From an uncultured Rothia sp. (lineage in GTDB: Bacteria; Actinomycetota; Actinomycetes; Actinomycetales; Micrococcaceae), in NCBI GenBank assembly GCA_946221065.1, contig CAMIIO010000011.1:1-64000 (forward strand): a stretch of 64,000 nucleotides of DNA. The letters run 5' to 3'. How positions within the stretch are numbered: the first letter of the stretch is position 1; every line of letters begins with the position of its first letter. This document shows, one piece after another, positions 6,053-14,499 of the stretch. The translations under genes were made by a program, and so were the position numbers. Under the pieces are notes generated by a model. It was not told the origin of the DNA and did no database searches. It was given only the letters and a program-made list of their open reading frames with translations.

Positions 6053-8578
6053 TTATTGCTTATTTCTCTCGGTATAAGTCTCAATGATAGAGGCAGTCGT
6101 TAGACGATGGTCGACAAGAGCTTGGAATATTACCCGACGGTCTTTCCATCCTTCATCTTCACTAATTCTTTCGGAATAACCTGCGATATTTTCCTTAAGC
6201 TTTCTTAGCTTATCCGGAGTGATAAGCCGAGTATTCTTTGGCAGGTGTGCATCATGATGCAATTGGTTCGAGGGGTGAACTAAAATAGGTATACGGTTCA
6301 CAACGTGAGGGTTGATTTCTTCGTGCCAATTTATCGATACTGATAACTGACCAGCTTCATCCTTTGAAATCTTAGGATTGGATCGACTTACTCCAGTTTT
6401 AAGTTCGATTACAGCATGTGTAGATTCATCGAGAGCCCATAGGTTATCTGGTCCATCACCTGTTTCTTGTTCTGGTCTAGATGACACGAATCCAAGGTAT
6501 TTGCCTATATCGCGCATCGCTTGCTCTGCCCTATTTGTTTGGTTGTTATCCCAAACAAGGTCGTCTAACAATGCTTTAATCTTAAGTCGTAATTGAATGC
6601 TATCCTTATGATTATTACTGAGATAATCTGCTGCTTTCGCAGCTTGAGCACTCGTTCCTTTGAGAGGTTTTGGTGCTGACGGAGCCGCAGGTTTTAAAGT
6701 AGAAGCGTTCAGTTGTTTAGCTCGGTTAAGGATTTTTTGAGCGTTGGCTGGGGATGCGAAATGCTCATAGCTAGCTAGTTCTTCTAGATACCAGCCTTGC
6801 GTGGAGTCTTCGAGGGAATTGATTGCCTCTTGCAACACTTTTGAGGTTGCAGAAAAATCATTAGAAACAGCCTTATTAAATACCTCTCGACGAGCACGTG
6901 ATAATTGATTGATTTTTCCATCGCTGTCATATTCAATTCCTGCTTGGAACCTTTTGCTGATAGCAATCCAGTCAGGATCTCTTGAAAGAAATATCCCAAG
7001 GGTTCTTCGTATTTCCTGGATACCATCTCCCGCAATCTGTTCAGATATTTGATCACTTAACTCTATTTGTTTTCGGGTAGCTGAAGAAAACATTGCCCGT
7101 GATTCTTGATTTACTACAGCAAGACTTAACTCATTGCCGAGTAACAAAACTGCGCAGTAGTCTTCGGCGTCGCGAACGCCACGTCCCATACCCTGTTCAA
7201 TATGTTGAATTTTCCGGGATTGGTATATTTTACTCCCAGCTAACCCAGCCGCTTCGCGTTGTTCCGTTGTACTCAGAGGTGTTGGGATGCCATCAATAAC
7301 GAGTAGACGACAAGCATCATGAGGTAGGTTTACCCCATCATACTTATTCACTAGGACAACAACTCCCAAATGCTCACCGTTTACTAGTCTGTCAATGACA
7401 GGCTTCATATCATGCACATGAAGTGTATAATCTGCATACTCTACCCAACGAGAAGCGACTCTGTCACTGGGAACCAATATAACAACATTCATTGGTTTTG
7501 CTTTATGTTGACTGTGTTCCTCCCAATCACCCAATGCAAAATCTCTAACCATTCTTCGTACTACATCATCACCAAGATTAGGATTTAGCTGGAGAGGTGC
7601 CAAAATCATCCTGTCACCGAGATCTGCGGCCCTCCCGGGAGAAATAGGATGCAATACGCTTTCTGGTTTAGCATCTAATTCAGTTACAAGGACACCATCG
7701 TCAGCGAGAGTTGCAGTGAGATATACCCGTCGGCGGGCTCTGTCGAATGAAGGAATCATGTGGATTGGGGGACAAGGTGTTTTGATTTCTAAACTTGTGT
7801 TAGTGATCGTTGCGGATGCTAAAGGTAGATGCTCGGAGATTAGTGGCCAAGCAAAGTAAAAACTATCGAAGTTATTATCGTTTCCATATCGATTGAGTAT
7901 GTCCATCAACTCTTGTTGATTAGTTGCCCATGACCAAAAAGGAATTCGCATTGGAGCGCAGGGAATCCCATTCTCGATATCTTTGTAATTCTTCAGACTC
8001 TGTTGCTCTAAATCCCTCTTAAATAGATTTTGGATAGCTTTATAAGCTTCATGATTAGAAGGGATTGAAGCTGTGAACTGGTTCTTGGCTACTGTTAGAG
8101 CTGCGTGGGCGTCGTCAACTATAATTGTTCCTAAAGTAATAATGGACTTGGTGGATCCCTGTACACCAAAGACTGAACGACCGTTAATTAATTTATGAAA
8201 AGTAGCTACTAAAATTTTTTGACTTGCTTGAAATTCAATCGAATCAACGTCTTTTGTAACTGAAATTCCTAGTTTATCTGCTTCATTGATTACTTGATTG
8301 ATAAGGTATGTATCAGGGACAAGATAGACTACAGGTCCTAGTTTTTCATTAATACTAGATTGTGCAATCAGCAAGCCTATAGCTGTTTTACCCCCGCCCG
8401 TATTTTGCTTAATGACTAAATCGCGTTCATTGCGCCGGTCGAACCATGCATTCAAAACTTCGCCCTGTTCTAGACGCAGACGAGGCCACGGTTTGAAAGA
8501 GAGAGCATCGAAAATGTCGCGAGGATGAATATGGTTTTCCCTGTCGTGGGAAATAATCTTAGAAAGATTGAGAGGCAT
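6053..8578 (-). CDS. DinG/XPD-like helicase fused to a predicted PD-(D/E)xK nuclease
   Basis: An 841-aa protein. Residues 59-65 are a Walker A motif (NTGGGKT) and 155-158 a DDAH box. YLTATLADDG matches motif III-like sequences of Rad3/XPD helicases, and EQGMGRGVRDAEDYCAVLLL matches motif VI as in DinG. After a linker with alanine/proline stretches, the C-terminal 150 residues contain DNLWALD, THAVIELKTG (ExK about 725-727) and NPHVVNRIPILVHPS. This spacing fits a restriction-endonuclease-like (PD-(D/E)xK) nuclease. Family knowledge: single-gene helicase-nuclease proteins such as Hna have been reported as phage-defence factors. Assignment here is by architecture only. The gene is much more AT-rich than the backbone and flanked by resolvases, which indicates transfer. 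An 8-G run lies just upstream and no clear Shine-Dalgarno is visible. Confidence 0.75.
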   Translation of the reverse strand: MPLNLSKIISHDRENHIHPRDIFDALSFKPWPRLRLEQGEVLNAWFDRRNERDLVIKQNTGGGKTAIGLLIAQSSINEKLGPVVYLVPDTYLINQVINEADKLGISVTKDVDSIEFQASQKILVATFHKLINGRSVFGVQGSTKSIITLGTIIVDDAHAALTVAKNQFTASIPSNHEAYKAIQNLFKRDLEQQSLKNYKDIENGIPCAPMRIPFWSWATNQQELMDILNRYGNDNNFDSFYFAWPLISEHLPLASATITNTSLEIKTPCPPIHMIPSFDRARRRVYLTATLADDGVLVTELDAKPESVLHPISPGRAADLGDRMILAPLQLNPNLGDDVVRRMVRDFALGDWEEHSQHKAKPMNVVILVPSDRVASRWVEYADYTLHVHDMKPVIDRLVNGEHLGVVVLVNKYDGVNLPHDACRLLVIDGIPTPLSTTEQREAAGLAGSKIYQSRKIQHIEQGMGRGVRDAEDYCAVLLLGNELSLAVVNQESRAMFSSATRKQIELSDQISEQIAGDGIQEIRRTLGIFLSRDPDWIAISKRFQAGIEYDSDGKINQLSRARREVFNKAVSNDFSATSKVLQEAINSLEDSTQGWYLEELASYEHFASPANAQKILNRAKQLNASTLKPAAPSAPKPLKGTSAQAAKAADYLSNNHKDSIQLRLKIKALLDDLVWDNNQTNRAEQAMRDIGKYLGFVSSRPEQETGDGPDNLWALDESTHAVIELKTGVSRSNPKISKDEAGQLSVSINWHEEINPHVVNRIPILVHPSNQLHHDAHLPKNTRLITPDKLRKLKENIAGYSERISEDEGWKDRRVIFQALVDHRLTTASIIETYTERNKQ

Positions 8579-8870
8579 CTAAAGTCCAAGGGGGGGGCGG
8601 GGAATGTGTACAAAATCTACTTTACAATGAGGTTTAATCCTAGGTGGTAACCAGCATCACCGAAAAAGCCGAGGCTGTTTTCAGAATTTCGTTGATTCTA
8701 CGAAGTAAGGGCATCTTCGCAAGCTCAGTTTTTCAGCCCCCCCGAACTCAGCCCATCGAGAAACAGCAAGAACATCACAACCCAGGGCGGGGCTGAAAAC
8801 CATGTGCGCTGCGGCTCTCGCCTGCTAGCATCCAAGTGTACGCTCACAGGCTCAAGAAGCAATACCTCCA
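8579..8870. other. Intergenic region with 11-bp inverted repeat and G8 tract
   Basis: No gene is supported here. G8 at 8590-8597 sits 12 bases upstream of the helicase start. TTTTCAGCCCC (8730-8740) and GGGGCTGAAAA (8789-8799) are exact inverted repeats about 48 bp apart. The latter could fold into a transcript or form an operator; the region otherwise holds the helicase promoter by position. Confidence 0.4.
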
Positions 8871-8960
8871 ATGATCTTTGTGTGTCCAAAAATTATCTCC
8901 GACAGAGCAGCACCTGAAATTATTCTTCGGCGCTTCGCTTATATCCTCAGAATATTTTTC

Positions 8961-9175
8961 ATGTATCGCTCCCCTAGCGGGTTGCAGATCTCGCCTTTAG
9001 AGCTTCGCACTTTTCTTGCCAGCAGGGAAACGGAACGGTTGAGAAAAGCTCAAGCACCCCAGCCGGCACAAGAAACAAGGAGAGAAGAATAATGACTCAG
9101 GTTATTGTTTCCCGCACAATGCACCCCAGCGCTTTTGTAGTTCACTCATTACGCCACCTGCACAAAAACGTGTAG
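8961..9175 (+). CDS. Two short overlapping hypothetical ORFs
   Basis: A frame from ATG 8961 (MYRSPSGLQISPLELRTFLA, then a charged tail ending ETRREE) stops at 9092. A 27-codon frame starts in the overlapping TAATG (MTQVIVSRTMHPSAFVVHSL, stop 9173-9175) behind AGGAGAGAAGAATA. Codon arrangement and coupling are gene-like, but I recognise neither product and both may be relics. A GTG-rich hairpin at 9160-9184 separates them from the resolvase. Confidence 0.25.
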
Positions 9176-9200
9176 GTGCCTTTTTGATACGCTCAACACC

Positions 9201-9806
9201 ATGAGCAATACCGCAAAAATCGGTTACGCCAGAGTCTCCACCACAGACCAATCAGAAGAACTCCAAACCCAAGCACTCGAAAGAGCAAGCTGCTACCAGA
9301 TCTATACAGACCACGGACGTACTGGGCGCACTATGGCACGTCCGCAATTAGAAGCAGCTCTGAAAGCACTACGACCCGGCGACACACTGACGGTATGGAA
9401 ACTCGACCGGCTCGGCCGTAACGTGTGTGGGCTTTCGGAACTTCTCGAAAACCTGGAGAAACGAGGGGTCTTCTTTGAATCGCTTACTGAGGGCATTGAT
9501 ACCTCGAAGAGCGTGGGAAAGCTGATGTTTCATATCCTCTCAGCGATGGCCGAGATGGAATCTAACCTGGTTTCTGAGCGTACCAAGGCTGGTTTAGCGG
9601 CGATGCGAGAACGTAATGGTGATGCTGGCGCTGGCCCAGGACGTCCTGCACGACTCTCTGAGGCGCAGAGATTACAGCTTGTTACGATGCGTTCGCAGGT
9701 TAATCCGATGACGGGAAATGTTTGGACGATCCGTGATTTGGCGGGGTTTTTCTCGGTGGGAGCTTCAACAATAACCCGAACTTTGGACAAAGGTATATTA
9801 CTGTAA
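9201..9806 (+). CDS. Serine site-specific recombinase (resolvase), intact copy
   Basis: A 201-aa protein with the full resolvase catalytic domain (KIGYARVSTTDQ nucleophile region, DHGRTGRTMARPQ, KLDRLGR, AEMESNLVSERTKAG) and a C-terminal helix-turn-helix (IRDLAGFFSVGASTITRTLD). It is the undamaged counterpart of 293-891 and of the remnant at 1023-1437. The leader GGTGCCTTTTTGATACGC is shared with the 293-891 copy, which implies a common promoter or res arrangement. It lies directly upstream of the convergent low-GC secreted/membrane gene pair. Confidence 0.9.
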   Translation: MSNTAKIGYARVSTTDQSEELQTQALERASCYQIYTDHGRTGRTMARPQLEAALKALRPGDTLTVWKLDRLGRNVCGLSELLENLEKRGVFFESLTEGIDTSKSVGKLMFHILSAMAEMESNLVSERTKAGLAAMRERNGDAGAGPGRPARLSEAQRLQLVTMRSQVNPMTGNVWTIRDLAGFFSVGASTITRTLDKGILL

Positions 9807-9893
9807 CTCTCATATCGAAACGTATTGCCTTTAAAGAGTTAAAGAAGTGTCTTAGTCAAAATCTACTAAAATTATTTTATCGTAATTCTTAGT

Positions 9894-10286
9894 CTAAGAA
9901 TCTGATAGAGTCTTGTATCTTTCTTTAACTAGATATGCGTAACCTAAAAAAAGAAGTGTAAAAATTATAGAAGTTATGATAGATTGCTTTTCATCTTGGT
10001 ATACAAGAAATGTCATGCAGTAGATTGAGAAAAAACCTACTGATAGAGTTAAAATAATTTCTTTTATCCCCTTAATGTTTAGCCGCTTAATTGCTATATC
10101 AAGAACAAGCATAACAAGGAAGAACAACACAGACGCAACTACGCCGCAGACGATATCTCCAATGAAATGAAAAGATTCTATATCAAGAATAATGCTTGCC
10201 AATCTTACTGATAATAAATATAAGAATGGCGGTACGAAAAATAGAGTTAGTATAGCAAACAATGATAATATTTCTTGTTTTTTCAT
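9894..10286 (-). CDS. Hypothetical four-helix membrane protein
   Basis: A very AT-rich gene encoding about 130 aa with four predicted membrane segments (ILSLFAILTLFFVPPFLYLL, then helices around IGDIVCGVVASVLFFLVML, IILTLSVGFFSIYCMTFLV and IITSIIFTLLFLGYAYLV). ATG 10286 follows AAAGGGAGAG; a TTG at 10301 is an alternative start. It lies immediately downstream of a gene for a secreted protein (10360-10860) on the same strand. That is the arrangement expected for a bacteriocin immunity or export protein. The function is not recognised and the immunity role is inference from context. Confidence 0.55.
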   Translation of the reverse strand: MKKQEILSLFAILTLFFVPPFLYLLSVRLASIILDIESFHFIGDIVCGVVASVLFFLVMLVLDIAIKRLNIKGIKEIILTLSVGFFSIYCMTFLVYQDEKQSIITSIIFTLLFLGYAYLVKERYKTLSDS

Positions 10287-10305
10287 CTCTCCCTTTATCA
10301 AAAAT

Positions 10306-10345
10306 AAAGCCAGCGAAGCACATCTTTTAACGCTTCACTGGCTTT
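10306..10345 (-). terminator. Intergenic terminator between secreted and membrane genes
   Basis: AAAGCCAGCGAAGC and GCTTCACTGGCTTT pair with one mismatch around a 12-nt loop and are followed on the minus strand by ATTTTTG. Read-through would be needed for the downstream membrane gene, so it may act as an attenuator. Confidence 0.65.
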
Positions 10346-10359
10346 ATATCGAATTAAAT

Positions 10360-10860
10360 CTAAATAGGTCCAAAAGTACTGATAAATAGATTCATATAAT
10401 GAGCCGTTGACTGTGCTGTAACAGGATCCATGCCCATACCCATAAGACCAGATGCGATAGAACCCTCAGTCCATTTATCAAGTTTATTTAGTACTTCATA
10501 AAGTTTATCTGCATGTGGGCGGATAGGAGCTGGTAGGCGGTCTTTATAGTACTTTAGTGTAATTTTGACTGCGTTTTTAACCCAGCCTGCAACACCACGA
10601 GTAACGGAGTTACTATTTTGTTTACCAGTAGCTAAATCTGAAGCCAGACGTGCACTTGATATGTCACCAGCAGCTGTAGCTCTACGTTCAATTTCCCTCC
10701 AATCAGATGGCTTCATCTGCGAGTATCCAGTAATTTCTGTCGAGGCAGATGAGGATGTGGATACTGGAACCGCTGCATTAGCGACAGGAGCCATAACTAA
10801 GGAAGAAACAACAATAGCTATAGTGGTAATAATTTTTTTAGAATATTCTCTACCTACCAT
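10360..10860 (-). CDS. Secreted protein of unknown function, bacteriocin candidate
   Basis: ATG 10860 has a GAGGTGTTTC ribosome binding site. The product has a Sec signal peptide: KK, then IITTIAIVVSSLVMAPVANA with a likely cleavage after ANA. The mature part of about 130 aa is serine/threonine-rich at first (PVSTSSSASTEITGYS) and then helical. It ends in a glycine- and methionine-rich hydrophobic tail (SIASGLMGMGMDPVTAQSTA, then STFGPI). No known enzyme motif is visible. The small secreted product followed by a small membrane protein resembles a bacteriocin-immunity pair and recurs at 14102-14455 and 19769-20562. Confidence 0.5.
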   Translation of the reverse strand: MVGREYSKKIITTIAIVVSSLVMAPVANAAVPVSTSSSASTEITGYSQMKPSDWREIERRATAAGDISSARLASDLATGKQNSNSVTRGVAGWVKNAVKITLKYYKDRLPAPIRPHADKLYEVLNKLDKWTEGSIASGLMGMGMDPVTAQSTAHYMNLFISTFGPI

Positions 10861-10989
10861 GAAACACCTCATAGGAAATATATTGTTCTGATCTGGGTTG
10901 CTTAATTCTATAGATTTAAGCGACGCGATAAGAAGGGATTACAAAATATTACTAACGAGTTGACCTTCTCTGAGTTTAGTTTCGATCAT

Positions 10990-11825
10990 TGAAGCTTATT
11001 CAAAAGTAGGCAAACACCCCACAACCCACTAGACAACGACCCCACCGAAGGCAAAAATGAGAGTTAAATCATCACAAATAACCTCAAGCCAAACCGGAAG
11101 AACCGTTGCACAACAAGTGTACAACCGGGCTCACCCACCAGCAATTCGCCACCCTCACCACAGCCCTGAAAATCACCCTCCTGACCCTGCGCCATAATCT
11201 CACCGAAGAACTCTTAGCTGATCTCTTTGAGGTATCCCAACCCACAATTTCCAGAACCATCCACCGGATCGAAAACGCCCTAGAGCAACTGAGTAATTTG
11301 AAATTTCCAGGACTCGGATCTCTCCAAAATATCCCCGGCTCGCTCCTCGTAGACGGCACGCTCATTCCCGTGAAGGAATTGGGCTTCACAAGGTAGAACA
11401 CTGTTTTCGGGCAAACACAAACGCGCCGGATTCAATCACCAAGTCATCTGCACTTTGAGCGGAAAATTACTGGCTATCACCGACCCGGTACCCGGAGCTA
11501 GACATGATGTTTATGCTTACCGATTCCACCAGCTAGAAAGATTTCTTGATGAATCCACATGGCTGATAAAGGCTACATCGGGTTAAGGTTGCTCACCCCG
11601 TCTCAACGTAGAACTGGGGTGAGAATGAGAGTTGCGGTGAGGCAGTTGGCTCGATGCTATGGGTAGCGCAACAAGTATTCTGTTCACGACTATCACGGTA
11701 GGTCAAACAATCGGTTCTCTCCTCATTGATTTTACAGTGTCGATGACTGGCTTACCAATGCTGTTTATCGGTGGGGCGTGATTGTTTTATTTGAAGCAGG
11801 TTTGGTTTGGCTTAAAAAGTCTTCC
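10990..11825 (+). mobile_element. IS5-like insertion sequence, degenerate
   Basis: The left end GAAGCTTATTCAAAAG resembles the terminal repeat of the 61.8-kb copy. An N-terminal transposase frame at 11106-11396 reads LTEELLADLFEVSQPTISRT, then NIPGSLLVDGTLIPV, an HTH followed by the first DDE aspartate region. The frame is then lost. Further downstream GKHKRAGFNHQV, DPVPGARHDVYA and ADKGYIG-like relics appear in mixed frames. The right end is unclear near 11810-11825, where it meets the partition palindrome. The element is inactive. Confidence 0.65.
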
Positions 11826-11850
11826 GCCTGAATATCATAGATATAATGTC

Positions 11851-11882
11851 TTACCGTTACACCAAAATTGGTATAACGGTAA
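11851..11882. promoter_or_regulatory. Palindrome downstream of parA-RHH operon
   Basis: TTACCGTTACACCA and TTGGTATAACGGTAA form a near-perfect inverted repeat four bases past the RHH stop codon. The half-site is shared with 235-268 and with the parA promoter region (12761-12778), supporting recognition by the RHH protein. Confidence 0.6.
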
Positions 11883-11886
11883 AAAA

Positions 11887-12108
11887 TTATTTGATGACTT
11901 CACGGATAGCTTGCTCCACCACCTCGCGCACTGTCATCCCATGCTGCACGGCCCAGATTTTCAGTTCATTGCGCAATGAAGCGGGGATCTGAATCGTTAG
12001 ATGCTTGAGAGGATCCTGAGCATCAACCGTAGGCATGGCATCTTTCATGGACGGTATCTCCGCCGTTCTAGGAGCCATACTTTGAGCTAAATCTTTCTTT
12101 GGTTTCAT
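11887..12108 (-). CDS. Ribbon-helix-helix partition protein (ParB-like)
   Basis: A 73-aa protein nearly identical to that at 11-232: basic N-terminus, LTIQIPASLRNELKIWAVQH, then GMTVREVVEQAIREVIK, an RHH DNA-binding fold. It is the last gene of a rep-parA-RHH operon and starts 20 bp after parA. In this type of partition system the RHH protein binds centromere repeats, contacts ParA and represses the operon. The shared TTACCG half-sites on both sides of the parA-RHH pair support that. Likely functional. Confidence 0.8.
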   Translation of the reverse strand: MKPKKDLAQSMAPRTAEIPSMKDAMPTVDAQDPLKHLTIQIPASLRNELKIWAVQHGMTVREVVEQAIREVIK

Positions 12109-12128
12109 CGGTATTCCTTCTTCGTTCT

Positions 12129-12716
12129 CTATTTTTCTGACAGAATCTCAGCAGCTGCTTTGTCATATCCATATAGTCCAGCAGGTCTTGTCCCAAAAGA
12201 CTGACGGATACTCTCCCGGCGAGGGATAGCGGTTTCAAAATAACCTACCCCTTGCTGCTCCAACACTTCGAAAGCTGTGGCATAGGAACGGGTACGAGCA
12301 TCAACCTGGGTCAGGAGTACATAGGCTTGGGAAACTTTTGAAGCGACCGCTTCGGTCTCCCATACACGGGACATATCAATGGCACTCGATGCGGTAGGGA
12401 TAATAATCAGATCAGCACCTTGGAGAGCCGCATCGATTCCTCGTGTATCTCCAGGGGCGGTGTCAATGATGGTGACAATATCCGCAGTATTCGTGATGCG
12501 TTTGAGTTGTGCAATATTGGCAGGTTGCACTTCGAAGGGAAGTTTCTGGTCGTTTTCTTCTGCTCGGATAGCCCATTCTGTGGCTGACCCCTGGGGGTCC
12601 GCATCAAGCACCTTTACAGTATGTGTTGCGCTGAGTGCTGTTGCGAGGTAGATGGCGGTGGTTGTTTTGCCGACGCCGCCTTTGGTGTTGGTGATGACTA
12701 TTTTCATGCTGTTCAC
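12129..12716 (-). CDS. parA: ParA-family partition ATPase
   Basis: A 195-aa ParA/MinD-type ATPase with the deviant Walker A KGGVGKTT (residues about 12-19), DADPQGSATEW (switch I) and IIDTAPGD (Walker B). The C-terminal region is FETAIPRRESIRQSFGTRPA with GYDKAAAEIL. It is the short type without an N-terminal HTH, so repression is left to the RHH partner. The first possible start is GTG 12716; an ATG lies at 12707. It follows the rep gene, with a TTTACCG/CGGTAAA operator between them, and precedes the RHH gene. This is a complete, apparently working partition cassette. Confidence 0.92.
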   Translation of the reverse strand: MNSMKIVITNTKGGVGKTTTAIYLATALSATHTVKVLDADPQGSATEWAIRAEENDQKLPFEVQPANIAQLKRITNTADIVTIIDTAPGDTRGIDAALQGADLIIIPTASSAIDMSRVWETEAVASKVSQAYVLLTQVDARTRSYATAFEVLEQQGVGYFETAIPRRESIRQSFGTRPAGLYGYDKAAAEILSEK

Positions 12717-12760
12717 GGTATCACTTTATTTACCAATTACAAGCAAAACATCATCACTGT

Positions 12761-12778
12761 TTTACCGTTTGCGGTAAA
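12761..12778. promoter_or_regulatory. Operator-like palindrome upstream of parA
   Basis: TTTACCGTTTGCGGTAAA, two 7-bp arms around TTTG, lies 45 bp upstream of parA; a further half-site TTAACGGTAC follows at about 12793. The same half-site flanks the RHH gene downstream, suggesting autoregulation by the RHH protein. Confidence 0.6.
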
Positions 12779-12820
12779 TCCTGTTTTCTGTTTAACGGTA
12801 CATACTAAAGTAGGTAATTT

Positions 12821-13813
12821 TTAGGTTTGTATCGCTGCTGCTTGTTCCGGGTACAACACCCCAGCCCGCTCCACACCCCACCGAGCCTTCGCCTTCAGAA
12901 ACTCCCGCATCAGACGCATCTTCTCCAATCCCCGCGCAGGAACCACCACCGGCTCCGCCAACCTCCGCGCAATTTCCCGCTGACGAGCCACCGCCTCAGC
13001 CCGCAACCTCACCTGCTCCTCATATCGCACACGCGTAGGTGAAGGTAAAAGAAGATCATCCTCACTCTTCCAAGCGTTAAGCCTAATATGCAACCATGCC
13101 AGCACCGACCGCATACCCCCAGCACCACGGGTCAAATAGACTTCCCCGTGTGGATCACGCTCCAAAGCCTCTAGAACGTCTTTGACACACCAACCAGCGG
13201 CAAAAGTGCTCTTCAGGTGCCCGGCCAAGAGCCTGGTCGGTACCCTGCGTAGATCAATCACCCGCATTTTCAACTCATCACAGGCTTTTAGCCGCTCTGT
13301 ATGTGTTACCGGCACTTGCGTCAGAAGAAATTTTTGTTGGTTGTCCTTTAAGGACTTAACAGATTTCTTTAAAGAACTTAAGGGGTGGACATTTTTAACA
13401 ACACGAGGAATCAGAAGCGTGTAGATGGGGGCTTCGTTGTGTTCTGTTGCGCTGTACGCTGCGGACTTACCTGCTCGAACCACTGCTAGTAATCCTGCCG
13501 TAATGAGTTCATGAATGTAGCGTTGTACGGTTTTGGTGCATACCTTCAGGTGGGAGGCTATTTCTGCGTAGGTGAATTGCGCGGTGTACTCGCCAATGCG
13601 GTAGCGGTAGCTGATGTAGTCCATGACTTTTTGCGCGGTGGCCGCTTTTGTGGCTGAGAGCTTACTCAAATATTTTTCGGTGACTCTTCGGCGCCAGGGC
13701 AACGCGTTCTCAGGGGATGAGGTACCTGCTGGGCGGGCTGCCAGGAGATCGAAAAATGTGGCGTTGACTCGAAGTGTTGTGCTATGTGCGGGGGTTACTG
13801 GTAGACTAGACAC
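12821..13813 (-). CDS. Plasmid replication initiator (winged-helix Rep)
   Basis: The GTG at 13813 is the likely start: AGGAGG lies seven bases upstream and GTGTCTAGTCTA is identical to the start of the related Rep at 58860. The 330-aa product has a winged-helix DNA-binding region (FTYAEIASHLKVCTKTVQRY). Further on comes a conserved block AAGWCVKDVLEALERDP, then TRGAGGMRSVLAWLHIRLNAW, shared with the 58.9-kb protein, and a basic C-terminus. The position at the head of a rep-parA-RHH operon identifies it as the initiator. I cannot name the family further. An upstream in-frame ATG (13918) would add residues without similarity. Confidence 0.7.
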   Translation of the reverse strand: MSSLPVTPAHSTTLRVNATFFDLLAARPAGTSSPENALPWRRRVTEKYLSKLSATKAATAQKVMDYISYRYRIGEYTAQFTYAEIASHLKVCTKTVQRYIHELITAGLLAVVRAGKSAAYSATEHNEAPIYTLLIPRVVKNVHPLSSLKKSVKSLKDNQQKFLLTQVPVTHTERLKACDELKMRVIDLRRVPTRLLAGHLKSTFAAGWCVKDVLEALERDPHGEVYLTRGAGGMRSVLAWLHIRLNAWKSEDDLLLPSPTRVRYEEQVRLRAEAVARQREIARRLAEPVVVPARGLEKMRLMREFLKAKARWGVERAGVLYPEQAAAIQT

Positions 13814-13901
13814 AGTAGAACCTCCTGTGTGTGGTCCACACGGATGTTTCCTAACTGGATGTCGGTATCTTGGCGGACGTTGACATCCCAATAATCTTAC
13901 G

Positions 13902-13930
13902 GAAAGCCCCTCCACCAAAGAGGGGCTTTC
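13902..13930. terminator. Terminator hairpin upstream of rep
   Basis: GAAAGCCCCTC and GAGGGGCTTTC are perfect arms around CCACCAA. It insulates the rep promoter region from the genes upstream, or ends a short upstream transcript (possible countertranscript control of rep). Confidence 0.6.
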
Positions 13931-13983
13931 GTAATATCTAAAAGCTGTTAAACACTACTCTACTCGATAACCCAGCTCACACG

Positions 13984-14142
13984 CTATTCGATGACGCACC
14001 GATGACAAGAACCAACATTCACGCGTGCTTCTTCTGGGGCTTGGTTGATCTGCTCAGCCCACGCCCCATACCCCGTGACGGAGTCACTCCACTGCTTGTA
14101 ATGCGCTGATGCGTCAGCGGTTCTCTTCCGGGTAGCTGCCGC
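13984..14142 (-). pseudogene. C-terminal coding fragment of unknown protein
   Basis: The minus strand is open for 53 codons: TRKRTADASAHYKQWSDSVT, then AWAEQINQAPEEARVNVG and SCHRCVIE. Composition looks like a real protein end, but there is no start and I do not recognise it. It abuts another fragment (14102-14275) on the plus strand, marking a rearrangement joint near 14140. Confidence 0.3.
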
Positions 14143-14275
14143 TTACTTTGCCGCCCCTGAAATGATTTGTATACCTACAGCTGCCCTAAGCGGAGGTGAA
14201 GGCGGAGTAATCTGTAATGGAATATTTTTTGCAGCCGGATTACTCCCCGATTTTAACGATGCGCGCAAGCGATAA
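14102..14275 (+). pseudogene. 3' fragment of a secreted cysteine-loop protein gene
   Basis: The open frame encodes AAAYFAAPEMICIPTAALSG, then GEGGVICNGIFFAAG and a short basic end, with a 15-residue loop between two cysteines. The 5' part with a signal peptide is missing. The Cys-Gly-rich end, followed 13 bp later by a small two-helix membrane gene, parallels the secreted protein at 19769-20354 (HGVCPGEKPLIVPIGGGAHC) with its membrane partner. Probably a relic of the same class of pair. Confidence 0.4.
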
Positions 14276-14287
14276 CAGGAAGTAACA

Positions 14288-14455
14288 ATGTCACCAAAAA
14301 TCTATGGTGTTAGTACGAGTTTGGTGTGTTTAGTAGTTTTTGCGCTAATAGCCCTTTTATCTGGGCGTTTCCCAGATACATTTCTTTGTCTTCTCTGGAC
14401 AGTTGGAGCCATAGCTACTGGCTACGTAGCGTATTTATGGAGAAAATCCTCATGA
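14288..14455 (+). CDS. Small two-helix membrane protein (55 aa)
   Basis: ATG 14288 follows AACAGGAAGTAAC. The product MSPKIYGVSTSLVCLVVF and onward contains two membrane segments (about residues 9-26 and 33-49) and a basic end WRKSS. It directly follows the fragment of a secreted Cys-loop protein. By analogy with 20347-20562 it may be an immunity-type protein; no homologue is recognised. Confidence 0.5.
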   Translation: MSPKIYGVSTSLVCLVVFALIALLSGRFPDTFLCLLWTVGAIATGYVAYLWRKSS

Positions 14456-14499
14456 AATCATGAACCACTACAGTTTCCGCGTTGGTCTAACCCAACACA

